A stretch of 64,000 nucleotides of DNA from Candidatus Altimarinota bacterium (GCA_013268835.1 JABFSX010000012.1:27950-91949); one strand, 5' to 3'; counted from the stretch's first letter, positions 9,837-21,905 are shown. Made by a program: numbers and translations. The notes: generated by a model from the letters alone, not told the origin.

Positions 9837-11192
9837 ATGGAAGTGATACAAAATACATTTTTGAAATTTATAGAGTTTAAAGAATTTTCTTTATGGGATG
9901 TAAAGAGGTTATTTTTAACTACCATTAAATCAGATTATCAGATAATTTCATTAAAGGAGGTAATAAAAGAAAGAAGCGAGAAAATAAGTTTATTTAATTT
10001 TCCTAATGAAAAGTTCTGAATTCTTTGAGTGAACAATAAAGAATGAATTTTCGATGCTTATGAGGAACTAGGAAAAAATATAAATCAATCATATAAAAAA
10101 ATGCATCTGAGAGACATAGCTTATAATCCTTATCGAGTAAATGTTGGATCTGTTTGAATAAAACTAGAACAACATATATTTGATTATATTAGTCCAGCAT
10201 ACGTAGTTTTTTCTTGTGATACAAAGAGATTGTTGCCAGAATTTTTCTGGTTTATCTTTAAATCAGATTTATTTAATGGATTAGTTCAAGAGAATACAAC
10301 TTGATCTGTAAGGCAAAATCTAAAATTCTCAACATTAGCAGAGATAAAAATCCCTCTTCCAAATCTTGAAGAACAAAAACGTATTATAGATAACTATCAA
10401 AATCATCTAAAGGAAGCTGATGAAGCAAATAAAAAAGCGATTGAGTTAGAAGGAAGTATTGAAAAATACTTAATGAAAGAATTAGGAATTGATCTCCAAA
10501 GAAGAGAAAAAATAATTAACCTAAATACTTTCAAAGTAATTAATTTTCTTGATACTGAAAAATGGTGAACAAAATACTTATTAAATTCATTAGATTTATG
10601 AAAAATATTAAAATCTGATATTTTTCCTATGCGTAAATTAAAGGAATTATTAGAAATAAATCCTTTAACAAATTTTAAAAAAAACTTAAGCATTTCATTT
10701 ATTCCAATGAAATATATTAGCGATGAATATTGAGAAATAATGCACCAAGATATAATTAGTTGAACCGAGTCAAATTGATATACAAAATTTAAAGAATGAG
10801 ACCTTATCTGGTCAAGAATAACTCCTTGTATGCAAAATGGTAAATCTGCAATAGTAAAGAATCTAGAGAATTGAATTTGATGTGGCTCTACAGAATATCA
10901 TGTCTTAAGAAATTCTAATAGTAATATCAAACTTGAATACATTTATACTATTTTAAGATTAGAAAAAATACTTAAATTTGCAATGAACTATTTTACATGA
11001 TCCGCATGACAACAAAGAGTCCCCAAGGAATTTTTAGAAGATTTGCAAATTCCTCTTCCTCCTATTAAAATTCAAGAGAAAATTGTATCCCATATTACAG
11101 CAATGAAAGATGAGATTAAGGGATTCAAGAGACTTTCTGAAAATCTGAAAGAAACTGCGAAAATGGAACTTGAAAGAGGAATCTTTAATTAA
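9837..11192 (+). CDS. hsdS: HsdS-type specificity subunit
   Basis: This 451-residue DNA-recognition subunit guides the upstream methyltransferase. Two target-recognition domains can be seen. The first ends near IPLPNLEEQKRIIDNYQNHL and the second near IPLPPIKIQEKIVSHI; each is followed by a conserved helical spacer, the two-fold pseudo-symmetric plan of type I S subunits. Phrases such as LIWSRITPCMQNGK and YFTGSAGQQRV are typical of TRDs. It starts four bases after the methylase stop. Many TGA codons are read as Gly. The target sequence cannot be predicted. Confidence 0.88.
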
Positions 11193-11207
11193 TAACCTAT
11201 AGAAACC

Positions 11208-11468
11208 ATGAAAAGAGATTATAAAAATAACTCTCCTGATAATTTTGATACTGCAAAGAGATTTCTTCAGTGGGCATATTATGAAGGAGGATTAGGAATG
11301 ATATTTATTATATTCTGAATATTACTGATTTTAATATTTGCAGTAGCTACGAGCTTCTTTAACTGGTGTAAAGTCTTAGTTTTACTACTAGGAATAATAT
11401 CAATAGCCTTATGATTATATCTAAAAAATAAAGACGATAAAAAATGAAATTCATCTCCCTCAAAATAA
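11208..11468 (+). CDS. small two-helix membrane protein
   Basis: The 86-residue protein has a polar N-terminus and two hydrophobic helices (about residues 30-48 and 53-70), then a short Lys/Asp/Ser-rich tail. It sits between hsdS (15-bp gap) and the ATPase gene, whose start lies inside it (25-bp overlap), so it is cotranscribed and probably translationally coupled. Its role is unknown; a membrane partner of the ATPase is only a guess from position. Confidence 0.7.
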
Positions 11469-13159
11469 AATGATTCAAAAACCTCGATATTGATCTTGAT
11501 TTTACACAGTCAGAGGGAATTTCGGTGTTTGTTGGAAACAATGGAAGTGGGAAGAGTAATATACTAGAGGCAATAAGTGCAATATTTTATGCACTATGGG
11601 TTGATTGACTGGTTGTTGATTTTGACTTTGAATTAATATATAAGAAAGAATGAAAAGAAGTTTTTATAAGCTCTATAAACTGAACATGGATCAAAAAAAT
11701 AAATGGCAAGGATCAAAAAAATATCTATAATCATTTACCTTCTCAAATTATTGCTTTGTATTCTTGAGAAGAAACAAGACTTTATGAGAACTACTATTTG
11801 CCAGTTTATAGTTCATACATAAAAAATATAATTACAAGTAAGACCTGAATTTGAGAACATGTAAATATGACTTTTATAAATAAGGACTTTTGGAATATTG
11901 CCTTATTGACTATGGCAGTTTCTGATATATCTATGGAAAAGGTATTTTGAAATCTAAAAATAGATAAAATAGTTTTTAATTTCAATGAAAAGAATCTAAA
12001 AGATTTTAATAGAAAGAACCCAAATCAAGTAACTAGATTTGCACTATGAATTTCTGAAATATGAGACTTGAATTTAGATAAATTCAAAGAAATGCCATTA
12101 ATTCAAACACACGAAGATTTATATAAACTTTTATCTGTTGCAACTTTTCCAAAAGAAGAAAGCTATAAATTAGTTAATTCTATTGATTTATTCTTTGATA
12201 ATCAAGTAAACACAAAGTGTTTAAGTGAATGACAAAAGAAACAAATTTTAATCTATTTTGTGACTCAAATTTTAGCTGATGAAGATAGTCTTATCTTGCT
12301 TGATGAGCCTGATTCATATATCCATGTTGGAAACAAAGAAAAAATAAAGAACTTCATTACTGATTTTCTAGATAATAAAAAAGAATGAGAGTTTATCATG
12401 ACAACACATTCTCCTACTTTGATGCATAAGTTTGATAAAAAACATCTCTTTTATCTGGAGAATGGGAAACTAAAGGGCAAGGATAAACGAGAAATCCTTA
12501 ATGATATAACTGCAGGGCAAATGAGTATGATAGAGATGGAAATATTCTTGAATAGTAGCAAAAAGTATCTCCTTGTTACTGAATGAATAACTGATAAAAA
12601 ACATCTAGAAAATGCTATAGAAAAACTCTGAATAGAAAATCAATTTGATATATATCCTGCTGATTCTTGTGAAAAATTAACAAATTTCTTAGTAACACTA
12701 CCAAATGAAATATTGGCAAACAAAATAATTATATGAATATATGATTATGATAATCCATGATTAAGGTCTCTTAGAAAATTATGATATGAAATTGATAGTA
12801 ATAAAAAATATAAAGTATTTTGAAAATCGAATAGATTCTGAATTAGCTTACCTTATTCTGATGCAAATTTCGAAAATCATGAAGTTTTCACTATTGAATT
12901 TATGTACTCAAAGGAGATTTTAAAACAATACAATATGATTGAATATCGAACTGTTGACGATATAAATCATTGTATAAGAAATCAAGATCAGAAGTTAAAT
13001 CTTCAACAAATACAAGAAAGAGATGAATTATATTTTTATAAAGTATCTGAATCTGAAACATCCAAAAATAGCTTTGCAAATGAAGCAAGAAACTTTGATA
13101 AATCAGAATTTGAATGATTCAAGACTTTATTTGATTTAATCTTGAGTATAGACCATTAA
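11444..13159 (+). CDS. AAA ATPase-TOPRIM protein (OLD/PARIS-like defence protein)
   Basis: This 571-residue protein has an N-terminal ABC/OLD-type ATPase: Walker A VGNNGSGKSN (about residues 29-38), a CLSEGQKKQ signature, Walker B LILLDEPDSYIH and the H-loop MTTHSP. The C-terminal third resembles a TOPRIM/DUF4435 domain: E in KYLLVTEGITDKKH and the DYD motif in IIGIYDYDNPG. ATPase plus TOPRIM is found in OLD nucleases, GajA and the AriA/AriB PARIS system; here both are on one chain. No GajB-like helicase is nearby. Linkage to the restriction-modification genes supports an anti-phage role. Which of these families it belongs to is not resolved by eye. Confidence 0.8.
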
Positions 13160-13194
13160 AATAATCCCCCTCCAACCTTGGAAGGGGATTATTT
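13160..13194 (+). terminator. rho-independent terminator of the defence operon
   Basis: The stem AATAATCCCC / GGGGATTATT carries an inner TCC/GGA pairing and a T-rich 3' side, directly after the ATPase stop codon. A closely similar stem occurs at 13694. Confidence 0.85.
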
Positions 13195-13312
13195 ATGAAT
13201 AACAGTTACCCTTATACTATCTGTCTTTATTTTGTCTTAGTAGAAATATCTTTCCCATATACACTGATTGAGTAGCCTGAATTTCAGGAACTATTTTTCT
13301 CATCTTACATAT

Positions 13313-13669
13313 ATGGACTCATACAATTCTCCCAGCACAAAGCCACTCTATCGGGGCACACAGATCGTCTGGTATATTCTTGGTGTCATAGAGGTATTAC
13401 TTATATTTCGAGTTATCCTGAAGATATTGGATGCCAATAGCTATGCCTGATTCACGAGTTTTATCTATACAATAACCAATCCGCTTGCATCACCATTTCT
13501 TAGAGTATTTAGTGTTACCCAGATTCAGGGAAGCATTGTTGAGTGGACAACATTTTTGGCAATGTTTGTGTACTGGGTAGTAGCTATTGCTATTATTAAT
13601 TTGTTTCTCATGGGGAAGACGGTATCAACACCAGAAGCCGCAAAAAGACTCGACAGACAAGGGATGTAA
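13313..13669 (+). CDS. YggT-family-like membrane protein
   Basis: The 118-residue protein has two transmembrane segments (about residues 19-38 and 83-103). Between them is the YggT-like pattern of a short amphipathic stretch followed by ITNPLASPFLRVF. YggT proteins are small membrane proteins of poorly defined function, often linked to cell division or osmotic stress. The start at ATG 13313 is preferred over upstream non-ATG starts because it puts the polar N-terminus in line with the family. One TGA is read as Gly. It is monocistronic between two terminators. Confidence 0.75.
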
Positions 13670-13693
13670 CGAGATTTTCTGATGCAAATAAAA

Positions 13694-13727
13694 AATAATC
13701 CCCCACCATTACTGGAAGGGGATTATT
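13694..13727. terminator. bidirectional rho-independent terminator
   Basis: The stem AATAATCCCC / GGGGATTATT lies between the YggT-like gene and the convergent minus-strand gene. The same stem arms occur at 13160, so the terminator appears duplicated. Confidence 0.85.
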
Positions 13728-13745
13728 GATTTATATAAGACTTTT

Positions 13746-16487
13746 CTATACCTCATCCAGTTTTATGTATGATCGACGACGAGATTTTTTGATATAAAAA
13801 TGCATAAGAGCCGTTATAATGATCCAAAAAAACAAAACAAAAAATAGAACAAGCAGATTTCCATCAAACTGAAGAATCTTATGAAGATCTCATTCAGGAT
13901 TTATGATAGTATGAAGAAGGAATACAAATACAACAAAAGCAAAAATAAACCATACTCGCCTCATGGCTCTATCCTTGAATATGTATATACCCCAAAGCAT
14001 TCCAAATGGTAATAACGCAAAGAAGGTATCATTGATCAATCAAAAGTATGTAATCATAAAAAAATTATAGAAAAACGAACTTTTTATAAAAAATAAGGTA
14101 GAAAACCACGAAGCAACTCAAATAACAAAAGATATTACTAATATTCGTAGCAGCAATGAAGGTCTCACCAATTTCCTAGATGCTATACTAGAATTAGACG
14201 TTATTCGTATGACACTTCAGAACATAACACTAGGAATCATTCAGACAAATCTTCCAAAAAGAGCAACAATAAAAGATAAAATATATCCCGTTGGAATAGC
14301 CTCTATTTTTAGATTATCTTTTTCAGATTTTTTATGAAAAAGATAGAGGAGTAAATCTTTTAAAAGAGTAACAAAAGCAAGAACAAGAATCATGATGACG
14401 ATCGTAACCCAGCCTCTCAGAGAGAGTATATCAAAATCATCGATGATAATCTGTCCGATAATTCCAAGAATTATAAGACACAAAAATATAAAAATATTAT
14501 GTTCATATTCTTTCAGAAAAGATGCTATTTTATTTAAAATATTTTTACACCTTAAGAGCTGTTTTTTTATAAAAATTGCATTCAAAAACTGAAATATTTT
14601 CTTGAGAGGATACTCTGTGATTGAGATAAAGAAGTTAGCAAGTCGATTATTCCAATCTTTTTTTTCTGATAATTCCTCGAAATAAGAATTAAATAATTGT
14701 GCCGTAAAGTAAAATACGAGCAAATACAGAAGTGCCAATAAGAAGTTCAGCGAAATAAGATATGGATTGGTACTGATTTCTTTTGGGGATTTGATATTTG
14801 CCAATACGGGCAACAGGTCGGGAGTATCTATATATGGATACTCAAATGAGCTATCTCCAAAATCTATCAAAAAAATATCTTCTATTCCAAAATTTGGATA
14901 ATACCCCTTGAGTTGAATTTCATGAAGAAATGATGATATATCAAAGAACACGGTATTTTTTTCTATACGGAGATGTTTTTTAAAAAGAATATCTGGAACA
15001 TTCTCAATTTCATCAAAACTACACTGCTCAGTATTATTGGATAATCAGCAAGATATTGTTACTCAGTTTTCTCATCAAAAAACTAATAAGAGATGATAAT
15101 AATCATTGGTTTTTCATATAAAATAGAGATTATTATCTCTGTTCATATATAGCTCACCATCATTCTTTTTTAATTTCCAGAAGAGTATGTCTCGATATAG
15201 AACATCGACAATAAATTCATCAAGTAGTTTTTTCTCAGCTTGAATATCAAAAACAAAAGTTCTTTGATACCCATCTTCCAGAGTTATATTTTTTCTATAC
15301 TTTGAGGCAAGATATTGATCTATTTTTTCTCAAAATTCATCATTCCTTAAATAGGAATCTACAATATAAAGTTTTGTTCCTTCTAGCCTAGAAAATTTAC
15401 TACTATTTTGTATCCTGTATTGATCATAGGATTGAGATAAATTTGATCCAGATAATTGATTTTTTATATTTTGTTCATAGTAATTCTTGATTCATTCTTC
15501 AAGAAGTTTTCAGAGAGATACATAATCTCAAGTAGAGAGATAGGCGAAGCTTCGTTTGGTGTATTTATCATCTATACTACTTGTAGTAGAAACAATATTT
15601 CGTAGGCCTATCTTCGTTTGATCAAATTGAATACTATCCATAGAATCATTTACTTCTGGATTCCAATTTGCATAAAATTCTAGAAATTTATTAGAACCTT
15701 CTTTTAGGACTGTTACAAAAACACTTTCTCATCTATCTTCGATTCTATAAGTAAAGTTATACTTATAGGTATTTTTTGGATCAAACCCGAGTATTCATTT
15801 TCATCAATACACTTGAATGAGTCGATCATACACGTTTTTATTATACTCAACAATAAATTCTCCATTCTCATTCAATGAAATTGATTTGAACTCGTGAGTG
15901 TTAGGTCTTTTTGGTTTATATAAGGTATATTCTCATAAATCATCCATCATCTGAATGGTATTAGTCTTCAGGCTCTGAGGAACCAATACATTGATATAAT
16001 CATTCGGATTTATATATCTTGCAGCATATGCAAAGGTTCCAATATTTCATACAAGATCACTATTATTTGCTGTAAATATTATTCCTAATCAACTATCGTC
16101 GATCATTGATTGATTTACTTCGGTAACTTCTATCTGTAGTTTTCATTGCCCCTTGCTTATATTTATAGTTTTTGGTATTTCTGAAAAACTAAAACCTTTA
16201 CCAAAAATTAATGACTGAATATTCAATATTCACTCATAATCAACTATCGCCCTATTTTTATCTTTTATAGAAACTACTATGTCTATAGTTTGTTTTTTTC
16301 AGATTCATGATTCAAAAGATACAACTGGATAATCATACTCTATATGAGAATATTGTGACTGGTAGATTTCTAAAAAACTATCGATATCAACTACTTTTTG
16401 AGCAATATCACCAGTATTAGTATCAGATCAATAAGCTCATCATAAAATTGAATAAATTAAAATAAAAATAATACATAACTTTTTCAT
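13746..16487 (-). CDS. large exported protein with C-terminal polytopic membrane domain
   Basis: This is a 913-residue protein. A signal peptide (MKKLCIIFILIYSILGGAYG) is followed by about 550 residues of extracellular-type sequence rich in Ile/Asn/Asp/Ser, probably beta-rich. A membrane domain with some 7-8 hydrophobic helices occupies the last third and ends in a basic cytosolic tail. Numerous TGA codons are read as Gly. The size and topology suggest a surface sensor, transport or secretion protein, but no family motif is recognised. It is transcribed alone, convergent with the YggT-like gene. Confidence 0.8.
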
Positions 16488-16584
16488 ATATTTTGTGCTT
16501 ATAGTATATTCAATAATTTTAAATATATATCTTTACTAAAAAAGGGCAAATAGAAATATACTATCGTTGTAGATTGCTTTTCTT

Positions 16585-16626
16585 ACAAATAAAAAAGAAC
16601 CATACGTATGGTTCTTTTTTATTTGT
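16585..16626. terminator. strong palindromic bidirectional terminator
   Basis: A near-perfect palindrome centred on AACCATACGTATGGTT has extended A- and T-rich arms (ACAAATAAAAAA / TTTTTTATTTGT). It ends five bases before the left 28-bp repeat. Confidence 0.85.
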
Positions 16627-16630
16627 AAGT

Positions 16631-16658
16631 ATATTGAGTTACTCTGCCTTGATGGCAG
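16631..16658 (+). repeat. left copy of 28-bp direct repeat, candidate attL
   Basis: This 28-bp block, containing TTACTCTGCCTTGATGGCAG, is identical to 26935-26962. The identity ends sharply on both sides. It follows a terminator by five bases. On the minus strand it encodes a C-terminal AIKAE plus stop, so the target may have been the 3' end of a gene. Confidence 0.75.
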
Positions 16659-16954
16659 TCCCACGAACCTCGAAAATCAAACAAGATGAATAAAAGGGAA
16701 GAGAAGGAATTGGAAGAAAGGATCATGAGAATGATTAAAAAATGGAAAATATATTCAATGATATTTATTCAATAAATATGGATTATGTATATTCATATTG
16801 TAAATAACTTTAAAAAATTAATAAAAAATTAATATTTGATACTATATTTGATATAAAAATATTTTTTCTAAAATAAAATACAAAAATTTTAATTAAAGTT
16901 TTCAAAAGTATTAAAAAATATAGAATACATATATCTTACATTGAACTTAAATTA

Positions 16955-18505
16955 ATGACTGGTAGTCCTCGATCATCTTGAGATGCAACAGCCTCATTTT
17001 CTGGATATCTATATCAAGCTGATATTGCACTTTTGGTGACTTTAGAAAAAATAAAAGATATTAACCTAGATGTGAGCATCATAGATAAAATGGCTGAAAT
17101 AGCCAAATGGTCTTTAGAGGTGGAGGGAGAGGAAGATTTTACTCTTAAACATATTTCTTGAAAAAAAGAATCTTATCAAGTAAAAGAAACCAAGGATACA
17201 AAACCAAGTGAATATACTATTGCTATGGTAAAATTATATGAAAAATTCACTGGTAGTGAACATAAAAACTTTCTAATAGCAAAAAATGCTATTTCGTTTA
17301 CCGATAGGTTAGAATTATTTGACTGAATTTATGCATATAACTGATTAACAAGCAACTTAGAAAAACTAAGATACCTAGTTACTACAAATTTATTATGAGA
17401 TAAAATGAGTTTTATTTCAAAAGATGAAATTTCATTTCTTCCTTCAGAAACAAAAGATTCAATTTATGAATACATAAAAACTAAAACAGAAGAATTTTTA
17501 AATGAAACGAATTTTTCTTTTAATAGTTATTGAGAGTGGGAAAATATACACAATTCAATAAGAGTCTCCCTATGAATTATTAAGTCATGAATTGCAAATT
17601 CTGATAATTATTTAAAATTCCTTGAATCAAAAATTAAAAGAAACATTCAAGAAAATAAGTGAAAAGAAATATGAGATAGAATCTGAATTGGCTTATTAGA
17701 AATATCAAATGATATTCAAAATACTGATATTAATTCACTTAGGCCAGAGGATTATAGAGAAATGTTTTATTGTTTCTTTATAAAAACATTTCTCTGCGAA
17801 CTCGAAAAATATCATATTGATAAAGATAATTTTTCCATTGGGAAAATTCGAGAAATTTGCATAGAAGAATGAGCTGATAAATATACAAATTTTGTTTCTA
17901 TGATTCAGGATTCTATAGGGATTATATTTAGTAATCACTATAAAACTACATCACTCATAAAACATACTATTTGATCAAAAGAGGTCAACAATATAGAAGA
18001 TATTTCAAATTTTAGAGATTTAAACGATTTTATAGAGAAACTAACACTTTTATCACCAAAAATACAAACAAAAATTACTTTTTTGATTTACTATTTTTAT
18101 GCTAAATCACATCCGATAAATCATGGACTTATAGATGATTTTTTTGGATGAAGTGATTTATATCTTGAGGTAAGGCAACATGATAAAAAATGAATAATTA
18201 CATGACTATCTGGGATTGCTGATCTAAGAAATTTTTTAAAGAGTGATATTTTTTATAGATATGAAAAAGATTATATTTGAATATTAGGCATAGAAGATAA
18301 AACCATAGACGAAGTACTTGGAACACTATTTAATAATCCAGAAAGAAGGTGGCTAGACTCATTAGAAGATGCTGGGTGAATACATTCTGTATGTGATATA
18401 TTTAAAAATGAATTTAATATAACAAAAATTAAAAAAACTTGAATATTTTGATGAATCTATTGTATGAAAAGCGATTCTCATAAATTTATGCATAAATTAC
18501 CCTAA
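16955..18505 (+). CDS. ABC-three-component system effector with Cap4-like nuclease N-terminus
   Basis: The 516-residue protein opens with ATASFSGYLYQADIAL, then SLEVEGEEDF (about residues 53-62) and QVKE (75-78). The Gly-x-x-Tyr-Gln helix, acidic E/D cluster and QxK are the pattern of the Cap4/DUF4297-type dsDNA endonuclease domain. The remaining 400 residues lack obvious enzymatic motifs and would be the system-specific C-terminal region. It is the first of three close genes (nuclease effector, middle component, SMC-like ATPase), the arrangement described for ABC-3C conflict systems. The likely role is cleaving DNA on ATPase-mediated detection of invasion. More than 15 TGA codons are read as Gly. 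Confidence 0.75.
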
Positions 18506-18511
18506 AAAAAA

Positions 18512-19312
18512 ATGAAAAATCTTATTCAAGGAATCATCAATATATATTTTGAAAATTCGAAAAATCTAGGATATAAATTATATGATATTGAGAAAAATCT
18601 ACTTCTAAGCATTAAAGATTGATCTGCGACTAATTCTGATTTTTTTTATTTTCTATTTGAAGAAAATTTACTAGAGGATTATAAATTTGACTCAATATTT
18701 CATAATTTATCCCAATTTTCAATTGATGAAAAAAAACTAAGTGAATTTGATGCTTTTGATAAAAATTTAAATATTATTGTGCTATTAAAGGTAGAAAATG
18801 ATTTAGATATATCTGACGATCTTAAAAAAAGAGCCTATGAAATAGAGGAAGATCCTTATTTTTTTAGAAAAAAAGTTATTTTTTATACCCAAAATCAATT
18901 TGCCAACTTTACTGAAAATAATCTGAATATATCTTCATTTTCAAAAATAGAGGAAGATATAAAAGATAACAATAAAAGATTTATATTAAACCTACTTGTT
19001 GGATTAAGTTTTATAAAAATAAATTTCTCTGGGAAAATAACTGATGAGAAAAATATATTTTTTGAAGCTTTTGATGATACATATAAAAAAGAGATATCCT
19101 CTACAAAACTATGATATCAAATCCAAAATAGATATGAATTATTTAATGATCAAATAAAAAAAATAAATTCTACTATTTATAATCAAACCATTATTAGTGG
19201 TAATACTTTAACTGAACTAGAAATAGATATACTTTGATTATTTTGAGAATCCCAAACTGAACTAGAGGAAACACTTTTATCTAAAAAATCTATAAAAAAT
19301 GAAAATTACTAA
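18512..19312 (+). CDS. ABC-three-component system middle component
   Basis: This 266-residue acidic protein is very rich in Lys/Asn/Phe/Ile and has no transmembrane segment or catalytic motif that can be recognised. It starts 6 bp after the effector gene, and its end overlaps the ATPase gene by 14 bases. The assignment rests on position: ABC-3C systems encode a small middle component between effector and ATPase, thought to bridge them. The C-terminal stretch TLTELEIDILGLFGESQTEL could form a short winged-helix-like segment. Several TGA codons are read as Gly. Confidence 0.65.
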
Positions 19313-21722
19313 TATTGAAATTATAAATTTTAGAGGCATTAAAAATTTTAAATCAGAATGAAAAAATATTTTTGGTAGTCACCTTACTGTATTTGATGGA
19401 GAAAATGGATTTTGAAAAACTACAATTTTTGATGCTATTGAATTTTGTATGACAGGGAAAGTTAAAAGATTATGTTATGAATCAGGTGATCCATTACCAT
19501 GAGATAATAAGCCAAGTACAATTTTAAAAAACAAAGATAATCTTAGTAAAAAATCTGAAGTAACGATTACTATGAATGATTCATTGAAAATTACTAGAAT
19601 TATAAGAGAAGATCAGCTTGGATTAATTAGAGATGAGGAATATGCAGTAATAGAATGAAATTCTATCCTGGAAGAACTAAAAATAACTTCAGATAACTTT
19701 AAAGATATTTTCTATATTCCTCAAACTAATTCAACCACTTTACTAGAAGAAAGTGGTTGAGGCATTAAAAAACTCCTCAACAAATTATTTAATACTGAGG
19801 AAGAAGTAAAATTTCGTACGGAAAACCTTATTGGAATAAGTTCAGTACCAAAAAAAATAGAATCATTAGTTCTAGCCTTAGAGGCGAAAAAAACAGAAAT
19901 TAAAACACAAAAAGAATTAAATGAACATAAAATAAAATCCATATGAGAATCTTGAAAAGTAAGAGAAATCAATTTTACTGAAATTCCTGTACTAACTGGA
20001 AATAATTGGTATAAGAAAGCCAAAAATCTATATAGTAAAGAGGAATTGTTCAATGAAAATAACACTTGATATATCAACCAGTGGACTAATTTACTAAAAA
20101 TTTATCAAAATAGAGAAATGGTGGAAAATTTTTATTTAAATAGGAATATCTCAATCTATAAAACTATTATACTGAAAGATAAAGAGAATATTAATAAATA
20201 TATTAGTCATAGTTTATATCTAAAAAATTTACCTAAGGAATACATATCTAAGTTAGATGCAGATTATAGGAATTTTGTAAAATTTAAAGAAAAACTAAAA
20301 CTTTTAGACATAGATCAAGGTTCTTGACTTGAGAAAATCGACATACTTTTCGAAAATTTATCTTCTATAAAAGATAGTATTTTTTACGAACAACTAAAAG
20401 AAATAGAGAATAAATTTAAAATAGAAAAAGAATCATTGAATAGTAAAAATAAAATAGAAAAAGAATTCTATACGGTATTTTCTAATTTAATTTCATTTTG
20501 GGAAGACTCATATAAAAAACATACTAATAAATTCCTAATTATTGGCGAAAAAGGAGAAAAGATTAGTGATGATATTTGCCCTTTATGTAAAAGTATTGAA
20601 AAAGAAGAAACAATTTCAGCACAAATAAATTTTCTAAAAGAAAAATCAGGTATTAATGGATCATTTAAAAATAATACATTTAAAATGATTTATTCAGATT
20701 TACTTTACAACGAATTAAATGATTACACAAAAAAAATAAAAATAGAAATTGATTTAGTACAAAGTATCCAATTATTGAATGAATCTGATAGTTTTAAGAA
20801 ATACATTGCTCTTTTGGAGAAATTCTGAAAATTGGAAGAAATAGTGAAAATAACATCCATAGAAGAGTTATCTAGTGAACAATTTAAATCAAATAGCGAA
20901 ATATTTAATGATATTCTTGAAATACTAACAGCTAGAACCAAACCAATTAATGAGGGATTTAATGAAATATCTTTCATTACATATACAGATATATTTTATA
21001 GTCTTTATAAGAAAGACTATACTAGTAAATGATGAAAGGACTTCCTAGAAATTTTAGATGAATGAGCTATTACAAATAATATTTCATATTTTGAAAATGA
21101 GCGCCAAAAACTACTCAATCATGAAATCATAAGAATGGAAAAGGAAAATATAATATATTCACAAGATTTTGAATTTTACAAAAACCGAATTATAGTTCTT
21201 GATACCATGAAAGATATAATTAAATTATATTCAGAGTCTTTAGATTTAAAGATAAAAAAATATACAGAAGAAAAAGTAAAAAATATTTCAATACCAGTAT
21301 ATATTTTTAATCAAAGAATAGTCAAGAATTATACCTGATTAGGTGTATATCTAACAAATAACTCAATCAATATTATTTCTGATATGGATTGAAGTCAGAG
21401 AGATCACAATCCACTTTTTTCCTTATCAAGTTGACAAGTTGAGTGACTTATGATCTCTGTTATGCTTGCCAATAATATTAATCAAAATTTTTCAACACTT
21501 AATAGTATTTTTATAGATGATCCAATTCAATCATTAGATGATCTTAACGTTCTTTCTTTTATAAATCTACTTCGTTATCAGTTTAAAGATAAGCAAATCA
21601 TTATTTCAACACATAATAATGATTTTTCTCAATTAGCACGATATAAATTTTGGAGATTGTACTGAGATAATGCTCATAAAAATATAAACATGAAAGAACG
21701 ATTTTTGAAAAATAACGAATAA
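19299..21722 (+). CDS. SMC/Rad50-like ABC ATPase of an ABC-three-component system
   Basis: The 807-residue ATPase has split ABC halves around a long coiled coil. The N-terminal half has FDGENGFGKTTIFDAIEF (Walker A) and a Q-loop region near FYIPQTNSTTLLEES. Around residue 430 is a CPLC Cys pair resembling a zinc hook. The C-terminal half has the signature FSLSSGQVEGLMISVML, Walker B IFIDDPIQSLDD and H-loop IISTHNNDF. The DDPIQSLDD and STHNNDF forms are characteristic of ABC-3C-type ATPases. ATP-driven DNA sensing or loading of the upstream nuclease is the expected role. Walker A begins with a Gly encoded by TGA in part. Confidence 0.8.
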
Positions 21723-21733
21723 GAAAAAATTCT

Positions 21734-21762
21734 TTTTCAATTTTTTCATTATCTGATATAAT
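21734..21762 (+). promoter_or_regulatory. putative promoter of a small RNA
   Basis: A perfect TATAAT (21757-21762) with an upstream TG (extended -10) and a weak -35 (TTTTCA, 21734-21739) follows the ATPase stop codon. Transcription would start near 21768, exactly where a 14-bp stem begins. Confidence 0.5.
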
Positions 21763-21767
21763 CACGG

Positions 21768-21905
21768 GGCTAAAATAATACATCGATTCTTTCTATCTAT
21801 AGAAATACAAAAGGGCAACTAACGTTGTCTCACCTTTTTTCGTTTCTATGGAAGAAGTTGTATTGTTTTAGCGAACACATCGAGCACTTGGTTGCCCTTT
21901 TTTGT
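21768..21905 (+). ncRNA. candidate structured small RNA with two interleaved stems
   Basis: GCTAAAATAATACA (21769-21782) pairs with TGTATTGTTTTAGC (21859-21872). AAAAGGGCAAC (21809-21819) pairs with GTTGCCCTTTT (21891-21901), which ends in a T run like a terminator. The stems interleave, so they form a pseudoknot or alternate. A third option pairs GCGAACA (21871-21877) with TGTTCGC (21903-21909). A good -10 box lies 6 bp upstream and no convincing coding frame covers the region. It could be an independent RNA or a leader controlling the following gene. Confidence 0.55.

Noticed and set aside
16682..16775. Plus-strand 29-residue frame MNKREEKE... after the left repeat
   Set aside because: It has no initiation signal of its own. 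It is better explained as the tail that joins the recombinase frame in the circular form, so it is treated in the findings.
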